From the NCBI RefSeq assembly GCF_008923725.1, contig NZ_WBPF01000016.1:1-64000 (forward strand): 64,000 nt of DNA. The letters are read 5' to 3'. The stretch is from Bacillus sp. CH140a_4T. Lineage in GTDB: Bacteria; Bacillota; Bacilli; Bacillales; Bacillaceae_G. The translations under genes were made by a program, and so were the position numbers. The notes beneath the pieces were generated by a model that did not search any database, was not told the DNA's origin, and saw only the letters and a program-made list of their open reading frames with translations. This document shows, in pieces, positions 1 to 8,287 of this stretch. The first letter of the stretch is position 1, and every line of letters starts with the position of its first letter.

Positions 1-93
1 GGAGGTATACCCAAGTTCGGCTGAAGGGATCGGTCTTGAAAACCGACAGGCGGCGAGAGTCGCGCGGGGGTTCGAATCCCTCTACCTCCTCCA
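1..93 (+). tRNA. tRNA-Ser(UGA)
   Basis: The 7-bp acceptor stem pairs the first seven bases with 83-89. The anticodon TGA sits at 37-39 in a 7-base loop, and a long variable arm identifies a class II tRNA. CCA is encoded at 91-93. The gene begins at the first base of the window, so its promoter and any upstream rRNA operon are out of view. Confidence 0.95.
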
Positions 94-115
94 TTTTTTT
101 AAAACATTATATTGT

Positions 116-192
<77 letters not shown>

Positions 193-195
193 AAT

Positions 196-271
196 GGTCC
201 CGTGGTGTAGTGGTTAACATGCCTGCCTGTCACGCAGGAGATCGCCGGTTCGACCCCGGTCGGGACCGCCA
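196..271 (+). tRNA. tRNA-Asp(GUC)
   Basis: A full cloverleaf with anticodon GTC at 229-231 and an encoded CCA end. It is separated from the preceding tRNA by only three bases, so both come from one precursor. Confidence 0.95.
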
Positions 272-279
272 TTTATGTT

Positions 280-355
<76 letters not shown>

Positions 356-364
356 TTTTTTTAT

Positions 365-437
<73 letters not shown>

Positions 438-443
438 TCCTTT

Positions 444-514
444 AGGGGCATAGTTTAAAGGTAGAACTGAGGTCTCCAAAACCTCCAGTGTGGGTTCGAT
501 TCCTACTGCCCCTG
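444..514 (+). tRNA. tRNA-Trp(CCA)
   Basis: The acceptor stem AGGGGCA pairs with TGCCCCT, the discriminator is G and the anticodon is CCA. No 3' CCA is encoded. Confidence 0.95.
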
Positions 515-525
515 TTAAAGTATAT

Positions 526-602
<77 letters not shown>

Positions 603-612
603 TATATATTAT

Positions 613-687
613 TCCGCAGTAGCTCAGTGGTAGAGCTATCGGCTGTTAACCGATCGGTCGTAGGTTCGAGTCCTACCTGCGGAGCCA
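613..687 (+). tRNA. tRNA-Asn(GUU)
   Basis: The acceptor stem TCCGCAG pairs with CTGCGGA, the anticodon is GTT, and CCA is encoded at 685-687. Confidence 0.95.
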
Positions 688-688
688 T

Positions 689-760
689 GGCCCGTTGGTC
701 AAGTGGTTAAGACACCGCCCTTTCACGGCGGTAACACGGGTTCGAATCCCGTACGGGTCA
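689..760 (+). tRNA. tRNA-Glu(UUC)
   Basis: The acceptor stem GGCCCGT pairs with ACGGGTC with one G-T pair. The anticodon is TTC. CCA is not encoded. This is the last gene of the cluster, just before a terminator. Confidence 0.95.
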
Positions 761-761
761 T

Positions 762-796
762 AAAAAAAGAGTCAGCAATATGCTGACTCTTTTTTA
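762..796 (+). terminator. terminator of the tRNA cluster
   Basis: An A-rich run is followed by GAGTCAGCA, a short loop, the complement TGCTGACTC and a run of six T. Confidence 0.9.
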
Positions 797-889
797 TTTT
801 GTAGAATCCTCCTTTATCAACTGATTTTCCTGAAATAAATAAAGGGATTTAGGAAAAGCTATGGTATGTATAAAAAGGAGGAGACAAAA

Positions 890-1309
890 ATGACACGAGT
901 GAGAGATATTATGAGTACTCATATTGTACATTGTACACCGCTAGACAATGTATATGAGGCTGCTGTAAAGATGAAAGAAGAATCGATTGGATTGATTCCA
1001 GTTGTTGAAAATGAACAAGTTGTTGGGCTTGTTACGGACCGAGATTTAGTTGTTCGAGGGATTGCTGAGAAACATCCTGGATCTAATAAAATTACAAATG
1101 TAATGACAACAAGCATTGTTTCAGTCTCTCCAGATGATTCTATTGAAAAAGCTACAGAGTTAATGGCACAGTATCAAATTAGACGATTACCAGTAGTGGA
1201 GGGTGGTCAACTGGTTGGGATGCTAGCACTAGGTGATTTAGCTATAAGAGAATCGGCAGATGATCAAGCTGGATTTGCTTTAAGTGAAATTTCGGAGCAT
1301 ACGGAATGA
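890..1309 (+). CDS. tandem CBS-domain protein (YhcV-like)
   Basis: A 139-residue cytoplasmic protein made almost entirely of two CBS domains, at roughly residues 8-58 and 72-122. Each has the expected pattern of a conserved methionine-threonine start, an isoleucine/valine-rich strand and a closing VGLVTDRD or VGMLALGD turn. Such stand-alone CBS pairs usually bind adenosyl ligands and are thought to sense energy or nucleotide state. The partner is not evident here. The ATG at 890 is chosen because AAGGAGG lies at 875-881, eight bases upstream; an in-frame ATG at 866 lacks such a site. Length and architecture match B. subtilis YhcV. It is probably monocistronic. Confidence 0.85.
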   Translation: MTRVRDIMSTHIVHCTPLDNVYEAAVKMKEESIGLIPVVENEQVVGLVTDRDLVVRGIAEKHPGSNKITNVMTTSIVSVSPDDSIEKATELMAQYQIRRLPVVEGGQLVGMLALGDLAIRESADDQAGFALSEISEHTE

Positions 1310-1606
1310 AGAGAGACTTTCATTAGTGGGATAAGTTACGTATAAAAATCAGATGCATTATTCTAGTATATATGGATTAAACTAATATGTTAGCATGATG
1401 TATCTGAGACATTATATAATATAAGTATACAGTTAGTAATTTCGAAAGTTTTTTTAAATTTGTCATTCCTAATTTTAAATAACAGAAAAAATGATATACT
1501 GATAGATATAAGTATTATGAGAAATTTCGAATATAACAATATTCATTGTTAATGATGTAATAATGGATTAATATTTCCTATGTAGACAAAAGGGAAGGGG
1601 AATTAT

Positions 1607-2758
1607 ATGAGGGCTGTACAGCGCGATCCAAATTGGAATTTGGTTACAGATACATATATAGAACCAAATAATTTCGCTGAATTATTTTCTTTGCTTGTAC
1701 CTTGTCATCCAAAAGGTGAAGGGAAAGAACGAACTATATTAGTTTGGAAAGAAAAAGAATTTTATAAAGAAGAAAATTTAGCGTCATTTATCGTATATGG
1801 AATGAATAAAGTAAAGAATTTACCGCAGTTTCATAAAGATGAAATTCCAACTTTAGTACGTATTCTTCGTTTATGCCAAGAGATTGGTTGGTATGAAGAA
1901 GCAAATACTTTTATGGTAACTCAAGGACTAGCTGAGTTTGTTCATACTTCATTGGAATATGAAACGTGGGATCTTTTGACGCAAGCGGTTGCTTTAAACT
2001 ATTTAATTATTAAATATCGTATTGGTGAATTGACTGATGGGGATGTAGAAATTTGGGATAGAGTTAAATTTAATGAGAAATGTATAACGGATTGTAAACA
2101 TCTATTATCTCATAAAGAAGTATTGGAATTTACATTCTTTTATATGTGTAAGAGGGCTAAATTACTATCAAAAGAACAATTGAATAGTGATATGATGAGT
2201 CTAGCGATGTATTGTAATACGTTTGTGTATGACTTATACACACATGACTTATTACGAAAATATCGTAAATGTACAGACTTTCTATCATATTATGGACCTA
2301 GTCAAGCGGTGTTAGCTTGTCAAAGAGCTGTACTTTCTCAAATTTCAGATCGATTAGACCCATTGAAAACTACTCATGTAGATGATTATTTATATGTAAT
2401 GAAAGAAATGATGGAGCATATGACGATAGGAATAATGGATCGATATGATCATTTTATCGGAAAGTTATTATCATATGTGCCATTTTTCGAAATGATTCAA
2501 GTTCCACAACATGCATATTATTGTGAAGAATTACTGTATATTTGTAAGGGCATTGAATATAAAGAAGAAATATTACGCAATTATATATTTATACAATTAC
2601 ATGATTGTTTACCATCATTCTTTAAACTATTTCTTAAAAATAAACGTTATGCAACGATTCATGACATTCTGTTCTATTGGTGTGATGATGAACAAAGAAT
2701 GAGCTTAGAGAAAAAATATAATCTTAGCTTTATTTATGAAAAATATGCGTGCGGATAA
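1607..2758 (+). CDS. hypothetical protein, 383 aa, possibly helical-repeat
   Basis: I do not recognise this family. The protein is cytoplasmic: there is no signal peptide or convincing membrane segment. It is rich in Tyr, Leu, Lys and Cys, with predicted amphipathic helices throughout, which might indicate a TPR-like or other helical-repeat fold. An AAGGGAAGGGG ribosome site ends a few bases before the ATG. The gene stands alone between the CBS gene and a clear terminator at 2793. The 297 bases before it (1310-1606) are AT-rich, and I see no clear promoter or RNA element in them. Its length, codon use and terminator argue that it is a real gene. Confidence 0.7.
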   Translation: MRAVQRDPNWNLVTDTYIEPNNFAELFSLLVPCHPKGEGKERTILVWKEKEFYKEENLASFIVYGMNKVKNLPQFHKDEIPTLVRILRLCQEIGWYEEANTFMVTQGLAEFVHTSLEYETWDLLTQAVALNYLIIKYRIGELTDGDVEIWDRVKFNEKCITDCKHLLSHKEVLEFTFFYMCKRAKLLSKEQLNSDMMSLAMYCNTFVYDLYTHDLLRKYRKCTDFLSYYGPSQAVLACQRAVLSQISDRLDPLKTTHVDDYLYVMKEMMEHMTIGIMDRYDHFIGKLLSYVPFFEMIQVPQHAYYCEELLYICKGIEYKEEILRNYIFIQLHDCLPSFFKLFLKNKRYATIHDILFYWCDDEQRMSLEKKYNLSFIYEKYACG

Positions 2759-2792
2759 AGAGCATTTTCAATATGAAAAATTAATATAAATT

Positions 2793-2829
2793 AAAAAGGA
2801 TCTCAAGTTTATGTGAGATCCTTTTTTTA
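2793..2829 (+). terminator. intrinsic terminator after the 383-aa gene
   Basis: AAAAAGGATCTCA and TGAGATCCTTTTTTT form a 12-13 bp stem with an eight-base loop and a T run. It may also end the convergent minus-strand operon. Confidence 0.85.
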
Positions 2830-2985
2830 TTAGTAAAGCAAGGAGAACGTAATTAAGACAAGAAATAACATGCCATAAAGGAGAAATTGTGCAGTATAAC
2901 TTCCTTGTATACCAAAAAAACTATTTACTTTTGCATATAAATTCAATATATATTTTATCGGATTATCTTTGAAAGATTGGTACAA
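2830..2985 (-). CDS. small membrane protein, 51 aa, TTG start
   Basis: An easily missed gene. On the minus strand a TTG codon at 2985 is preceded by AGAGGAG five to six bases upstream. It opens 51 codons ending in TAA at 2830. The product has a charged N-terminal half and one strong C-terminal transmembrane segment (about residues 34-50, mostly Leu, Phe, Val and Ile). It begins 15 bases after the stop of the next upstream membrane protein and ends at a terminator, so it is probably the last gene of the operon 4498-2830. No function is known to me. Confidence 0.6.
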   Translation of the reverse strand: MYQSFKDNPIKYILNLYAKVNSFFGIQGSYTAQFLLYGMLFLVLITFSLLY

Positions 2986-2999
2986 AGTGTCTCCTCTTT

Positions 3000-3338
3000 C
3001 TAAGCTTCTTGTTCGTGTTTTTTGTTAGTAGGAACATGAATGTATCTAGCTATGAATAATAAAACAGCCATAAAAAATACAGGAAATACGGTAGATAAAT
3101 AAAAACCATTACTAATAATATTTGCTATTAGGGCACTTAATAGAAAGATGGCATTATAAATATGGGCAATTTTTTGTTTAAGTTGAACTTGAAAAGATTC
3201 CATCATAATTTCTAAAGCAACAAAAGCAATGATAATAGATAAAAATACAGTATTTGTATTGTAAATGATTAAACAACAGATTAAACCTAAAAAGGCTAAG
3301 TATTCAATTAAGAGAGGTATATTGATATTGCGTGACAT
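3000..3338 (-). CDS. small integral membrane protein, 112 aa
   Basis: The protein has three to four hydrophobic segments (about residues 8-26, 30-47, 62-80 and 83-98) and a short basic tail. I recognise no family. Its ATG lies five bases after the stop of the SH3/M23 peptidase gene, with only a weak ribosome site, so it is probably translationally coupled to it. Together with the TTG-start small membrane gene after it, this forms a three-gene minus-strand operon that pairs a wall hydrolase with two membrane proteins. Confidence 0.7.
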   Translation of the reverse strand: MSRNINIPLLIEYLAFLGLICCLIIYNTNTVFLSIIIAFVALEIMMESFQVQLKQKIAHIYNAIFLLSALIANIISNGFYLSTVFPVFFMAVLLFIARYIHVPTNKKHEQEA

Positions 3339-3343
3339 ACAAT

Positions 3344-4498
3344 TTACCTAACTAAATATGGCAGTGGGTTTACTGCATTTGTTTTTTCAAAATTCCATTC
3401 TCCATTGTGTAATTCAAAATGAAGATGTTGCCCGTATGAATGACCTGTGTTTCCCATATGACCTACTAATTGTCCAGCTTGTACTTGATCACCAGCTTGT
3501 ACAGTGCGATCTTTCATGTGAGCATAGACTGTTGTATATAATTTCCCGTTTATTTGATGGGCGATGAACACAACATTGCCATAGCTAGCTGAATAATATG
3601 ATTTCACAACTTTGCCTGCAGCCGCCGCCTGGATAGAGACATTACCTGGAGCTGCAATATCTATACCGTAATGCATCTGTTCCCAACGCATATCAAAGGT
3701 TGAGCTAATTCTTCCTTGAGTAGGGAATTTGAAAACTGCTGGAATGGAAGCAGTTTGGGCTTTTTGAACTTGTGCTTGATTTTGCACTACATAATGTTTT
3801 GCCACGTATCCGTATCCTGTGCCAAAACGAATTTTATACCAAGTTCCTACAGTTTCCACTACTTGTAGTTGTGTTCCATTTTGTAATGAACCAAGTAGTG
3901 CACTACTTGTACTAGCGGTGCTACGTACATTAAGTTTAGGTGTTGCAACTGTGTATTTTGTATTATTTTGAACTGTGATACCTTTTACTAAAGGCTGTGA
4001 ACCATTAGAAACGAATGCTTTTTGTACGTAACCTGTTTTGCCATTATGTAAAATTTTATACCAATCGCCTTGTTCTTCTTGAATGGTAACGAATTTTCCA
4101 TTTGGTAATACATCTAAAATTGAAGATTCTAAATTAGGTTCAGATCGAACATTTAATGCATTGGCATTAACGATATATTGATTATTAGATTGAAGTTTGT
4201 TTTTTAGTAGAATAGAATCTTTTTGTACGTAACCTACTTTATTATTAACAGATACTTTATACCAACCATTAGTTGTTTCAAGTATGTTCACCTTCGTATT
4301 AAAGCGAATTGTATCAATTGATGAGCTATTTGCGTTATCTTTTGTATGTAAGGCTACCTGATCGACTTTTACATATCCAGTTTTCACATTAGATAATTGT
4401 TCAGCGTTGGCTGTTTGTACATTTGTTTCTCCCATAGAAGGAAGTAAAGAAGCAATTGCGACAGTAGTTGCTGTTAAAGCAGTAGCTTTCATATTCAT
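3344..4498 (-). CDS. secreted SH3b x3 / M23 peptidase wall hydrolase
   Basis: A 384-residue exported protein. A signal sequence covers residues 1 to about 32 (short N-region, hydrophobic Ala/Thr core, NAEQ end). Three bacterial SH3 domains follow at about 38-100, 107-166 and 180-238, each with the VRSEPN or VRSTAS-type motif and a closing GYV strand. A C-terminal M23 (LytM/peptidase_M23) domain at about 260-384 keeps HYGIDIAAP and the HLHFEL zinc/catalytic motifs, so the metalloendopeptidase is likely active. It probably cleaves peptide cross-links in the cell wall, with the SH3 domains anchoring it. It is the first gene of a minus-strand operon with two small membrane proteins. Confidence 0.88.
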   Translation of the reverse strand: MNMKATALTATTVAIASLLPSMGETNVQTANAEQLSNVKTGYVKVDQVALHTKDNANSSSIDTIRFNTKVNILETTNGWYKVSVNNKVGYVQKDSILLKNKLQSNNQYIVNANALNVRSEPNLESSILDVLPNGKFVTIQEEQGDWYKILHNGKTGYVQKAFVSNGSQPLVKGITVQNNTKYTVATPKLNVRSTASTSSALLGSLQNGTQLQVVETVGTWYKIRFGTGYGYVAKHYVVQNQAQVQKAQTASIPAVFKFPTQGRISSTFDMRWEQMHYGIDIAAPGNVSIQAAAAGKVVKSYYSASYGNVVFIAHQINGKLYTTVYAHMKDRTVQAGDQVQAGQLVGHMGNTGHSYGQHLHFELHNGEWNFEKTNAVNPLPYLVR

Positions 4499-4719
4499 AT
4501 AATAGAGACCTCCTCTAGTTGTATAGTTGTAATTTTATTATAGTATAAAGATATAATATAGTGGGTTTATTCACATAAATGTAATATGAAATCAATATAA
4601 AAATAAATTTTTTGAGGATAATGATTCCTTTTTACCTAATTAATTAGGATAATAATTTCTAACATAGAATATATTATATAGCTTCGTTATTTTGTTGATA
4701 ATTGAGAAAATTAAAACAG

Positions 4720-4748
4720 TTGATGATGTCTTATTACGGTGTTATACT
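4720..4748 (+). promoter_or_regulatory. sigma-A promoter of the thiamin operon
   Basis: TTGATG at 4720-4725 and TATACT at 4743-4748 are separated by 17 bp, placing the start just upstream of the first TPP riboswitch. The rest of 4499-4719 is AT-rich with nothing else evident. Confidence 0.7.
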
Positions 4749-4769
4749 GACAGTGTTAATTTCATAGTT

Positions 4770-4862
4770 TGCTAGGAGAGCTGGTGTTGCCAGCTGAGAG
4801 TAGGCCGTAAGCCTTTGATCCTTTTCATTACCTGATCTAGATTATGCTAGCGTAGGGAAGCA
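4770..4862 (+). ncRNA. TPP riboswitch, first of a tandem pair
   Basis: The thi-box consensus is clear: a 5' stem, CTGAGAG at 4794-4800, an inner helix, CCTGATCTAGATTATGCTAGCG around 4831-4852, and GTAGGGAAG closing the aptamer. It is followed by its own terminator at 4884-4919. It lies in series with a second TPP riboswitch, so thiamin pyrophosphate has two chances to stop transcription before tenA. Confidence 0.93.
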
Positions 4863-4883
4863 ATTCGGACACTAATAATGAGT

Positions 4884-4919
4884 CCCCGTTTCTTTGCGTA
4901 TAGAAACGGGGCTTTTTTA
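4884..4919 (+). terminator. expression-platform terminator of TPP riboswitch 1
   Basis: CCCCGTTTCT and AGAAACGGGG form a stem followed by CTTTTTTA. It lies directly after the first aptamer and before the second. Confidence 0.88.
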
Positions 4920-4938
4920 TTTGAAAATTTCATATTGA

Positions 4939-5025
4939 ACCACTAGGGGTGCTTGTTGTGCTGAGAGAGGAATAATCCTTAACCCTTACAGACCTGATCT
5001 AGGTAATACTAGCGAAGGGAAGTGG
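4939..5025 (+). ncRNA. TPP riboswitch, second of a tandem pair
   Basis: A complete second thi-box: ACCACTAGGGGTGC, GCTGAGAGAGG at 4960-4970, ACCTGATCTAGGTAATACTAGCG at 4992-5014, then AAGGGAAGTGG closing on the 5' stem. It precedes another terminator and then tenA. The sequence differs from the first copy outside the conserved core, so this is not a recent exact duplication. Confidence 0.93.
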
Positions 5026-5057
5026 AGCAACGAATAAATTATAATTTTGTTTGCTGT

Positions 5058-5087
5058 AACCACTTCTTATTTAGAAGTGGTTTTTTA
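5058..5087 (+). terminator. expression-platform terminator of TPP riboswitch 2
   Basis: AACCACTTCT and AGAAGTGGTT form a perfect 10-bp stem, followed by a T run. The 5' arm can compete with the CACT/AGTG strands of the second aptamer. Confidence 0.87.
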
Positions 5088-5119
5088 TTTATATACACAT
5101 ACCGGAAGGGGATAGGGAA

Positions 5120-5815
5120 ATGAAATTTTGCGATAGATTATTAGAAACTGTACAACCAGTTTGGGAGATGAGTCATAATCATCCGTTTGTAGTAGGTATG
5201 GGGGATGGCACGTTAGAAAAAGATAAGTTTCAGTATTATATTATTCAAGATTATTTATATTTGTTAGATTATGCAAAGCTATATGCGATTGGTGTTGTAA
5301 AGGCAACGAATCCACAAGTAATGGGGAAATTCGCTGAACAAATTGATGGAATATTAAATGGAGAAATGACGATCCATAAACAGTATGCAAAAAGACTTGG
5401 AATTTCTATAGAGGAGATAGAGTCAGCAAAACCATCTGCTAAAAATTTAGCTTATACAAATTACATGATGTCTGTATCTCAAAATGGCACACTTGCGGAA
5501 TTAATAGCAGCACTTCTTCCATGTATGTGGAGCTATTGGGAAATTGGAAAGCGTTTAAATGATATTCCTGGAGCAAGAGATCATGAGTTTTTTGGTGAGT
5601 GGATTCAAGGATATAGTTCTGAAGAATACGGTAACCTTTGTATTTGGTTAATAGATTTATTAAATGAAATGGCAGTTGGAAAGTCTGACAAAGAGCTAGA
5701 TCGATTAGAGGAGATTTTCCTATATTCCAGTCGATTTGAATATTTATTCTGGGATATGTCCTACCGTAAGGAGATGTGGGGATTTGAGGAGCAAGAACAT
5801 ACTACAGTTTCATAA
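5120..5815 (+). CDS. tenA: TenA, aminopyrimidine aminohydrolase (thiaminase II)
   Basis: A 231-residue helical-bundle protein of the TenA/THI-4 family and first gene of the thiamin operon. TenA hydrolyses aminomethyl-HMP from degraded thiamin to HMP for reuse. Family signatures are visible: the YYIIQDYLYL stretch near residue 40-50, the ALLPCMWSYWEIG segment with the catalytic-type Cys near residue 136, and the C-terminal SRFEYLFWDMSY helix with the conserved Glu. A GGAAGGGGATAGGG ribosome site precedes the ATG. The gene overlaps the following ABC ATPase gene. Expression is controlled by the two TPP riboswitches. Confidence 0.95.
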   Translation: MKFCDRLLETVQPVWEMSHNHPFVVGMGDGTLEKDKFQYYIIQDYLYLLDYAKLYAIGVVKATNPQVMGKFAEQIDGILNGEMTIHKQYAKRLGISIEEIESAKPSAKNLAYTNYMMSVSQNGTLAELIAALLPCMWSYWEIGKRLNDIPGARDHEFFGEWIQGYSSEEYGNLCIWLIDLLNEMAVGKSDKELDRLEEIFLYSSRFEYLFWDMSYRKEMWGFEEQEHTTVS

Positions 5816-6533
5816 TGTTTCTTTTCATTATGATGAGAAGCCAATCATCAAGGAATTAAATGCTTCTATACAAGATAAAGAGTTTGTAAGTATTATCGGA
5901 CCGAGTGGATGCGGGAAAAGTACTCTATTTCGCCTTATTACAGGTTTAGAAGAAGCAAGTACTGGGCAGATAGAGCTGACAGAAACGAAGAGCCATCCTG
6001 TAGGATATATGCCCCAAAAAGATATGCTCTTGCCGTGGAGAACGATTATTGAGAATGCTGCCCTGCCGCTAGAGTGCCAAGGTGTACAGAAGAAAAATGC
6101 ACAAATAAAGGCGAAGGAACTGCTACATAAATTTGGACTACAAGGGTATGAGACTAAATATCCGAAAGATTTATCTGGTGGTATGAGGCAACGCGTATCC
6201 TTTATCCGAACTTTATTAACAGGCGGGGAGATATTGCTGTTAGATGAACCGTTTAGCGCGCTGGATGCTTTAACGAAGGCATCTTTGCAAGAATGGTTGT
6301 TTGAACAATGGAAAGAGTGGGAAAAAACAATTTTGTTTATCACTCATGATGTGGAAGAAGCATTATTTCTTTCTAATCGAATTTTCGTTGTAGAAAATCA
6401 ACCGATAACTACTTTAACCGAGAGGATTGTACCGCTTGATTGTAACCGGACAAGAAAAGATTTATATAAGCCGGAAGTGTTAGCGCTGAAAGATGAGCTT
6501 CTTAGTATGTTACAAAGGCAGGTACTCGTATGA
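5784..6533 (+). CDS. HMP/thiamin-precursor ABC transporter ATPase (ThiZ-type)
   Basis: An ABC ATPase of about 249 residues. The Walker A (GPSGCGKST), Q-loop (YMPQKDMLLPW), signature (LSGGMRQR), Walker B (ILLLDEPFSALD) and H-loop (THD) motifs are all intact. It resembles the nitrate/taurine/HMP importer ATPases. Known TenA-linked systems of this class take up HMP-type precursors. I chose the TTG at 5784 because AAGGAG lies at 5768-5773 ten bases upstream; an in-frame ATG at 5736 lies deep inside tenA with no ribosome site. It overlaps tenA by 32 bases and the permease by 4, so translation is probably coupled. Confidence 0.85.
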   Translation: MRSKNILQFHNVSFHYDEKPIIKELNASIQDKEFVSIIGPSGCGKSTLFRLITGLEEASTGQIELTETKSHPVGYMPQKDMLLPWRTIIENAALPLECQGVQKKNAQIKAKELLHKFGLQGYETKYPKDLSGGMRQRVSFIRTLLTGGEILLLDEPFSALDALTKASLQEWLFEQWKEWEKTILFITHDVEEALFLSNRIFVVENQPITTLTERIVPLDCNRTRKDLYKPEVLALKDELLSMLQRQVLV

Positions 6534-7285
6534 TGAACCGGTTGAAGGAGCTATTACCTGCTCTTACACTTTCTAGTATTTTACTTGCCCTTTGGGAAGT
6601 AGGAGCAAGAATTGTAGATGAAATGTACATTTTACCGTCACCGTCTGCAATTGTAGTGAAGATATGGAAACTAAAAGATATATTATTTACGGTTCATTTA
6701 CCGGCAACCTTATCCGTCGTTTTAATAGGGGTGGCTATTTCTATCGTACTTGGGGTAGGGATAGCGATGTTAATGAATGCGAGTAATTGGATGGAGAGAG
6801 CATTTTATCCATTATTAGTCGCTTCACAAACAATTCCTATTACAGCACTTGCTCCGCTTTTTGTTTTATGGTTTGGATATACAATTTGGAGTAAGGTTGT
6901 TGTTACGGTTTTAATTACGTTTTTCCCAATTGCGGTCAATACGTATGATGGACTACGCAGTACGAAAAAAGAATGGGAGGAGCTCTTAGTTACGTATGGA
7001 GCAACGAAAAAAGATGTTTTTCTTAAATTAAAGTTGCCATCTGCTCTTCCTTATTTTTTCTCAGCTTTAAAAATTGCAGTTCCGCTTAGTGTGATTGGAG
7101 CAGCAATTGGTGAATGGCTCGGTGCACAAGCTGGGCTAGGATATTTCAGTAAAAGAATGATGACGCAGTTAGACGGAGCAGGTGTATTTGCACCCATTGT
7201 ATTGTTATCATTATTAGCTATTTTCTTCGTCATACTTATTTCGGTATTAGAAAAGAAATTTATTAGTTGGAGGAAGCATTCATGA
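6530..7285 (+). CDS. HMP/thiamin-precursor ABC transporter permease (ThiX-type)
   Basis: A 251-residue BPD_transp_1 membrane protein with about six transmembrane helices. The EAA loop lies around residues 145-170 (EWEELLVTYGATKKDVFLKL), where the ATPase docks. Sequence character matches the SsuC/ThiX permease group. It begins in an ATGA overlap with the ATPase stop and ends in an ATGA overlap with the binding-protein start, typical of a tightly coupled importer operon. A second ATG follows directly at 6533. Confidence 0.88.
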   Translation: MMNRLKELLPALTLSSILLALWEVGARIVDEMYILPSPSAIVVKIWKLKDILFTVHLPATLSVVLIGVAISIVLGVGIAMLMNASNWMERAFYPLLVASQTIPITALAPLFVLWFGYTIWSKVVVTVLITFFPIAVNTYDGLRSTKKEWEELLVTYGATKKDVFLKLKLPSALPYFFSALKIAVPLSVIGAAIGEWLGAQAGLGYFSKRMMTQLDGAGVFAPIVLLSLLAIFFVILISVLEKKFISWRKHS

Positions 7286-8283
7286 AATTATTAAAACGCA
7301 TCTTTGTGTTTACATTATTAGTTGCAATGATCGCTGGATGTTCTAGTAATTCGGCATCAGAGAAGAGTAAAAAAGAAAAAGAAATAACGGTCATGCTTGA
7401 TTGGTATCCAAATGCGGTACATAGCTTTATTTATGCGGCTATTGAAAAAGGCTACTTTAAAGAAGAAGGAGTAAAGGTGAATATTAAATTCCCTTCCAAC
7501 CCGACTGACCCATTAACTTTAGCAGCTGCAGGAAAAGTAACAGTGGGCCTATATTATCAGCCAGATGTTGTTATGGCAAAAGCAAATGAACAAATTCCAG
7601 TGAAATCAATTGGAGCTGTCGTACGTTCACCATTAAATCATGTTATATCGCTGAAGTCAGCAGGCATTCAATCGCCAAAAGATTTAGAGGGGAAAACAGT
7701 TGGATATTCTGGAACACCTTTAAGTGAGATGTATTTAAAAACGATGATAAAAGAAGCTGGTGGTAATCCAGATACAGTGAAAGTAGTCGATGTTGGCTTT
7801 GATTTAGTACCAGCAGTAATTACGAAAAAAGTGGATGCGGTAACAGGGGCATACATTAACCATGAAGTACCTGTTATGCGTCATGAAGGTCATGAACCAG
7901 CATACTTTAACCCAGCAGATTACGGTGTACCGAATTATCATGAACTTGTATTTGTAACAGGTGATAAAACGTTGAAAAAAGATAAAGAAGCGTTGCAAGC
8001 CTTCTTACGTGGTACGAAAAAAGGATATGATTTCATGAAGAAAAACCCAGATGAAGCATTAAATATTTTATTAAATCATCAAGAAAAAGAAAACTTCCCG
8101 CTTGTACCAGAAGTTGAAAAAGAAAGTATGAAAATTTTATTAGAGAAGATGGAAACGAAAGATGAGCCATTCTTATCGGATTCAAAAGAGTCATGGGAGA
8201 AACAAAATAAATGGCTAAAAGATAAAGGAATGACGAAAGAAATCGTTCCGGCCGAGGAGTTATTCGAAAACATTTTAAAGTAG
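7282..8283 (+). CDS. HMP-type precursor-binding lipoprotein (ThiY-type)
   Basis: A 333-residue solute-binding lipoprotein of the NMT1/THI5-like family. The signal peptide ends in a MIAGC lipobox, with Cys20 as the lipidation site. The mature domain starts with ITVMLDWYPN, a segment typical of THI5/ThiY ligand-binding proteins, and continues with the FPSNPTDPLTLAAAGK region. It should deliver formylaminopyrimidine/HMP-type compounds to the permease. The ATG at 7282 follows GGAGGAAGC; an in-frame upstream ATG at 7267 lies inside the permease gene. It is controlled by the upstream TPP riboswitches with the rest of the operon. Confidence 0.9.
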   Translation: MKLLKRIFVFTLLVAMIAGCSSNSASEKSKKEKEITVMLDWYPNAVHSFIYAAIEKGYFKEEGVKVNIKFPSNPTDPLTLAAAGKVTVGLYYQPDVVMAKANEQIPVKSIGAVVRSPLNHVISLKSAGIQSPKDLEGKTVGYSGTPLSEMYLKTMIKEAGGNPDTVKVVDVGFDLVPAVITKKVDAVTGAYINHEVPVMRHEGHEPAYFNPADYGVPNYHELVFVTGDKTLKKDKEALQAFLRGTKKGYDFMKKNPDEALNILLNHQEKENFPLVPEVEKESMKILLEKMETKDEPFLSDSKESWEKQNKWLKDKGMTKEIVPAEELFENILK

Positions 8284-8287
8284 GCGA

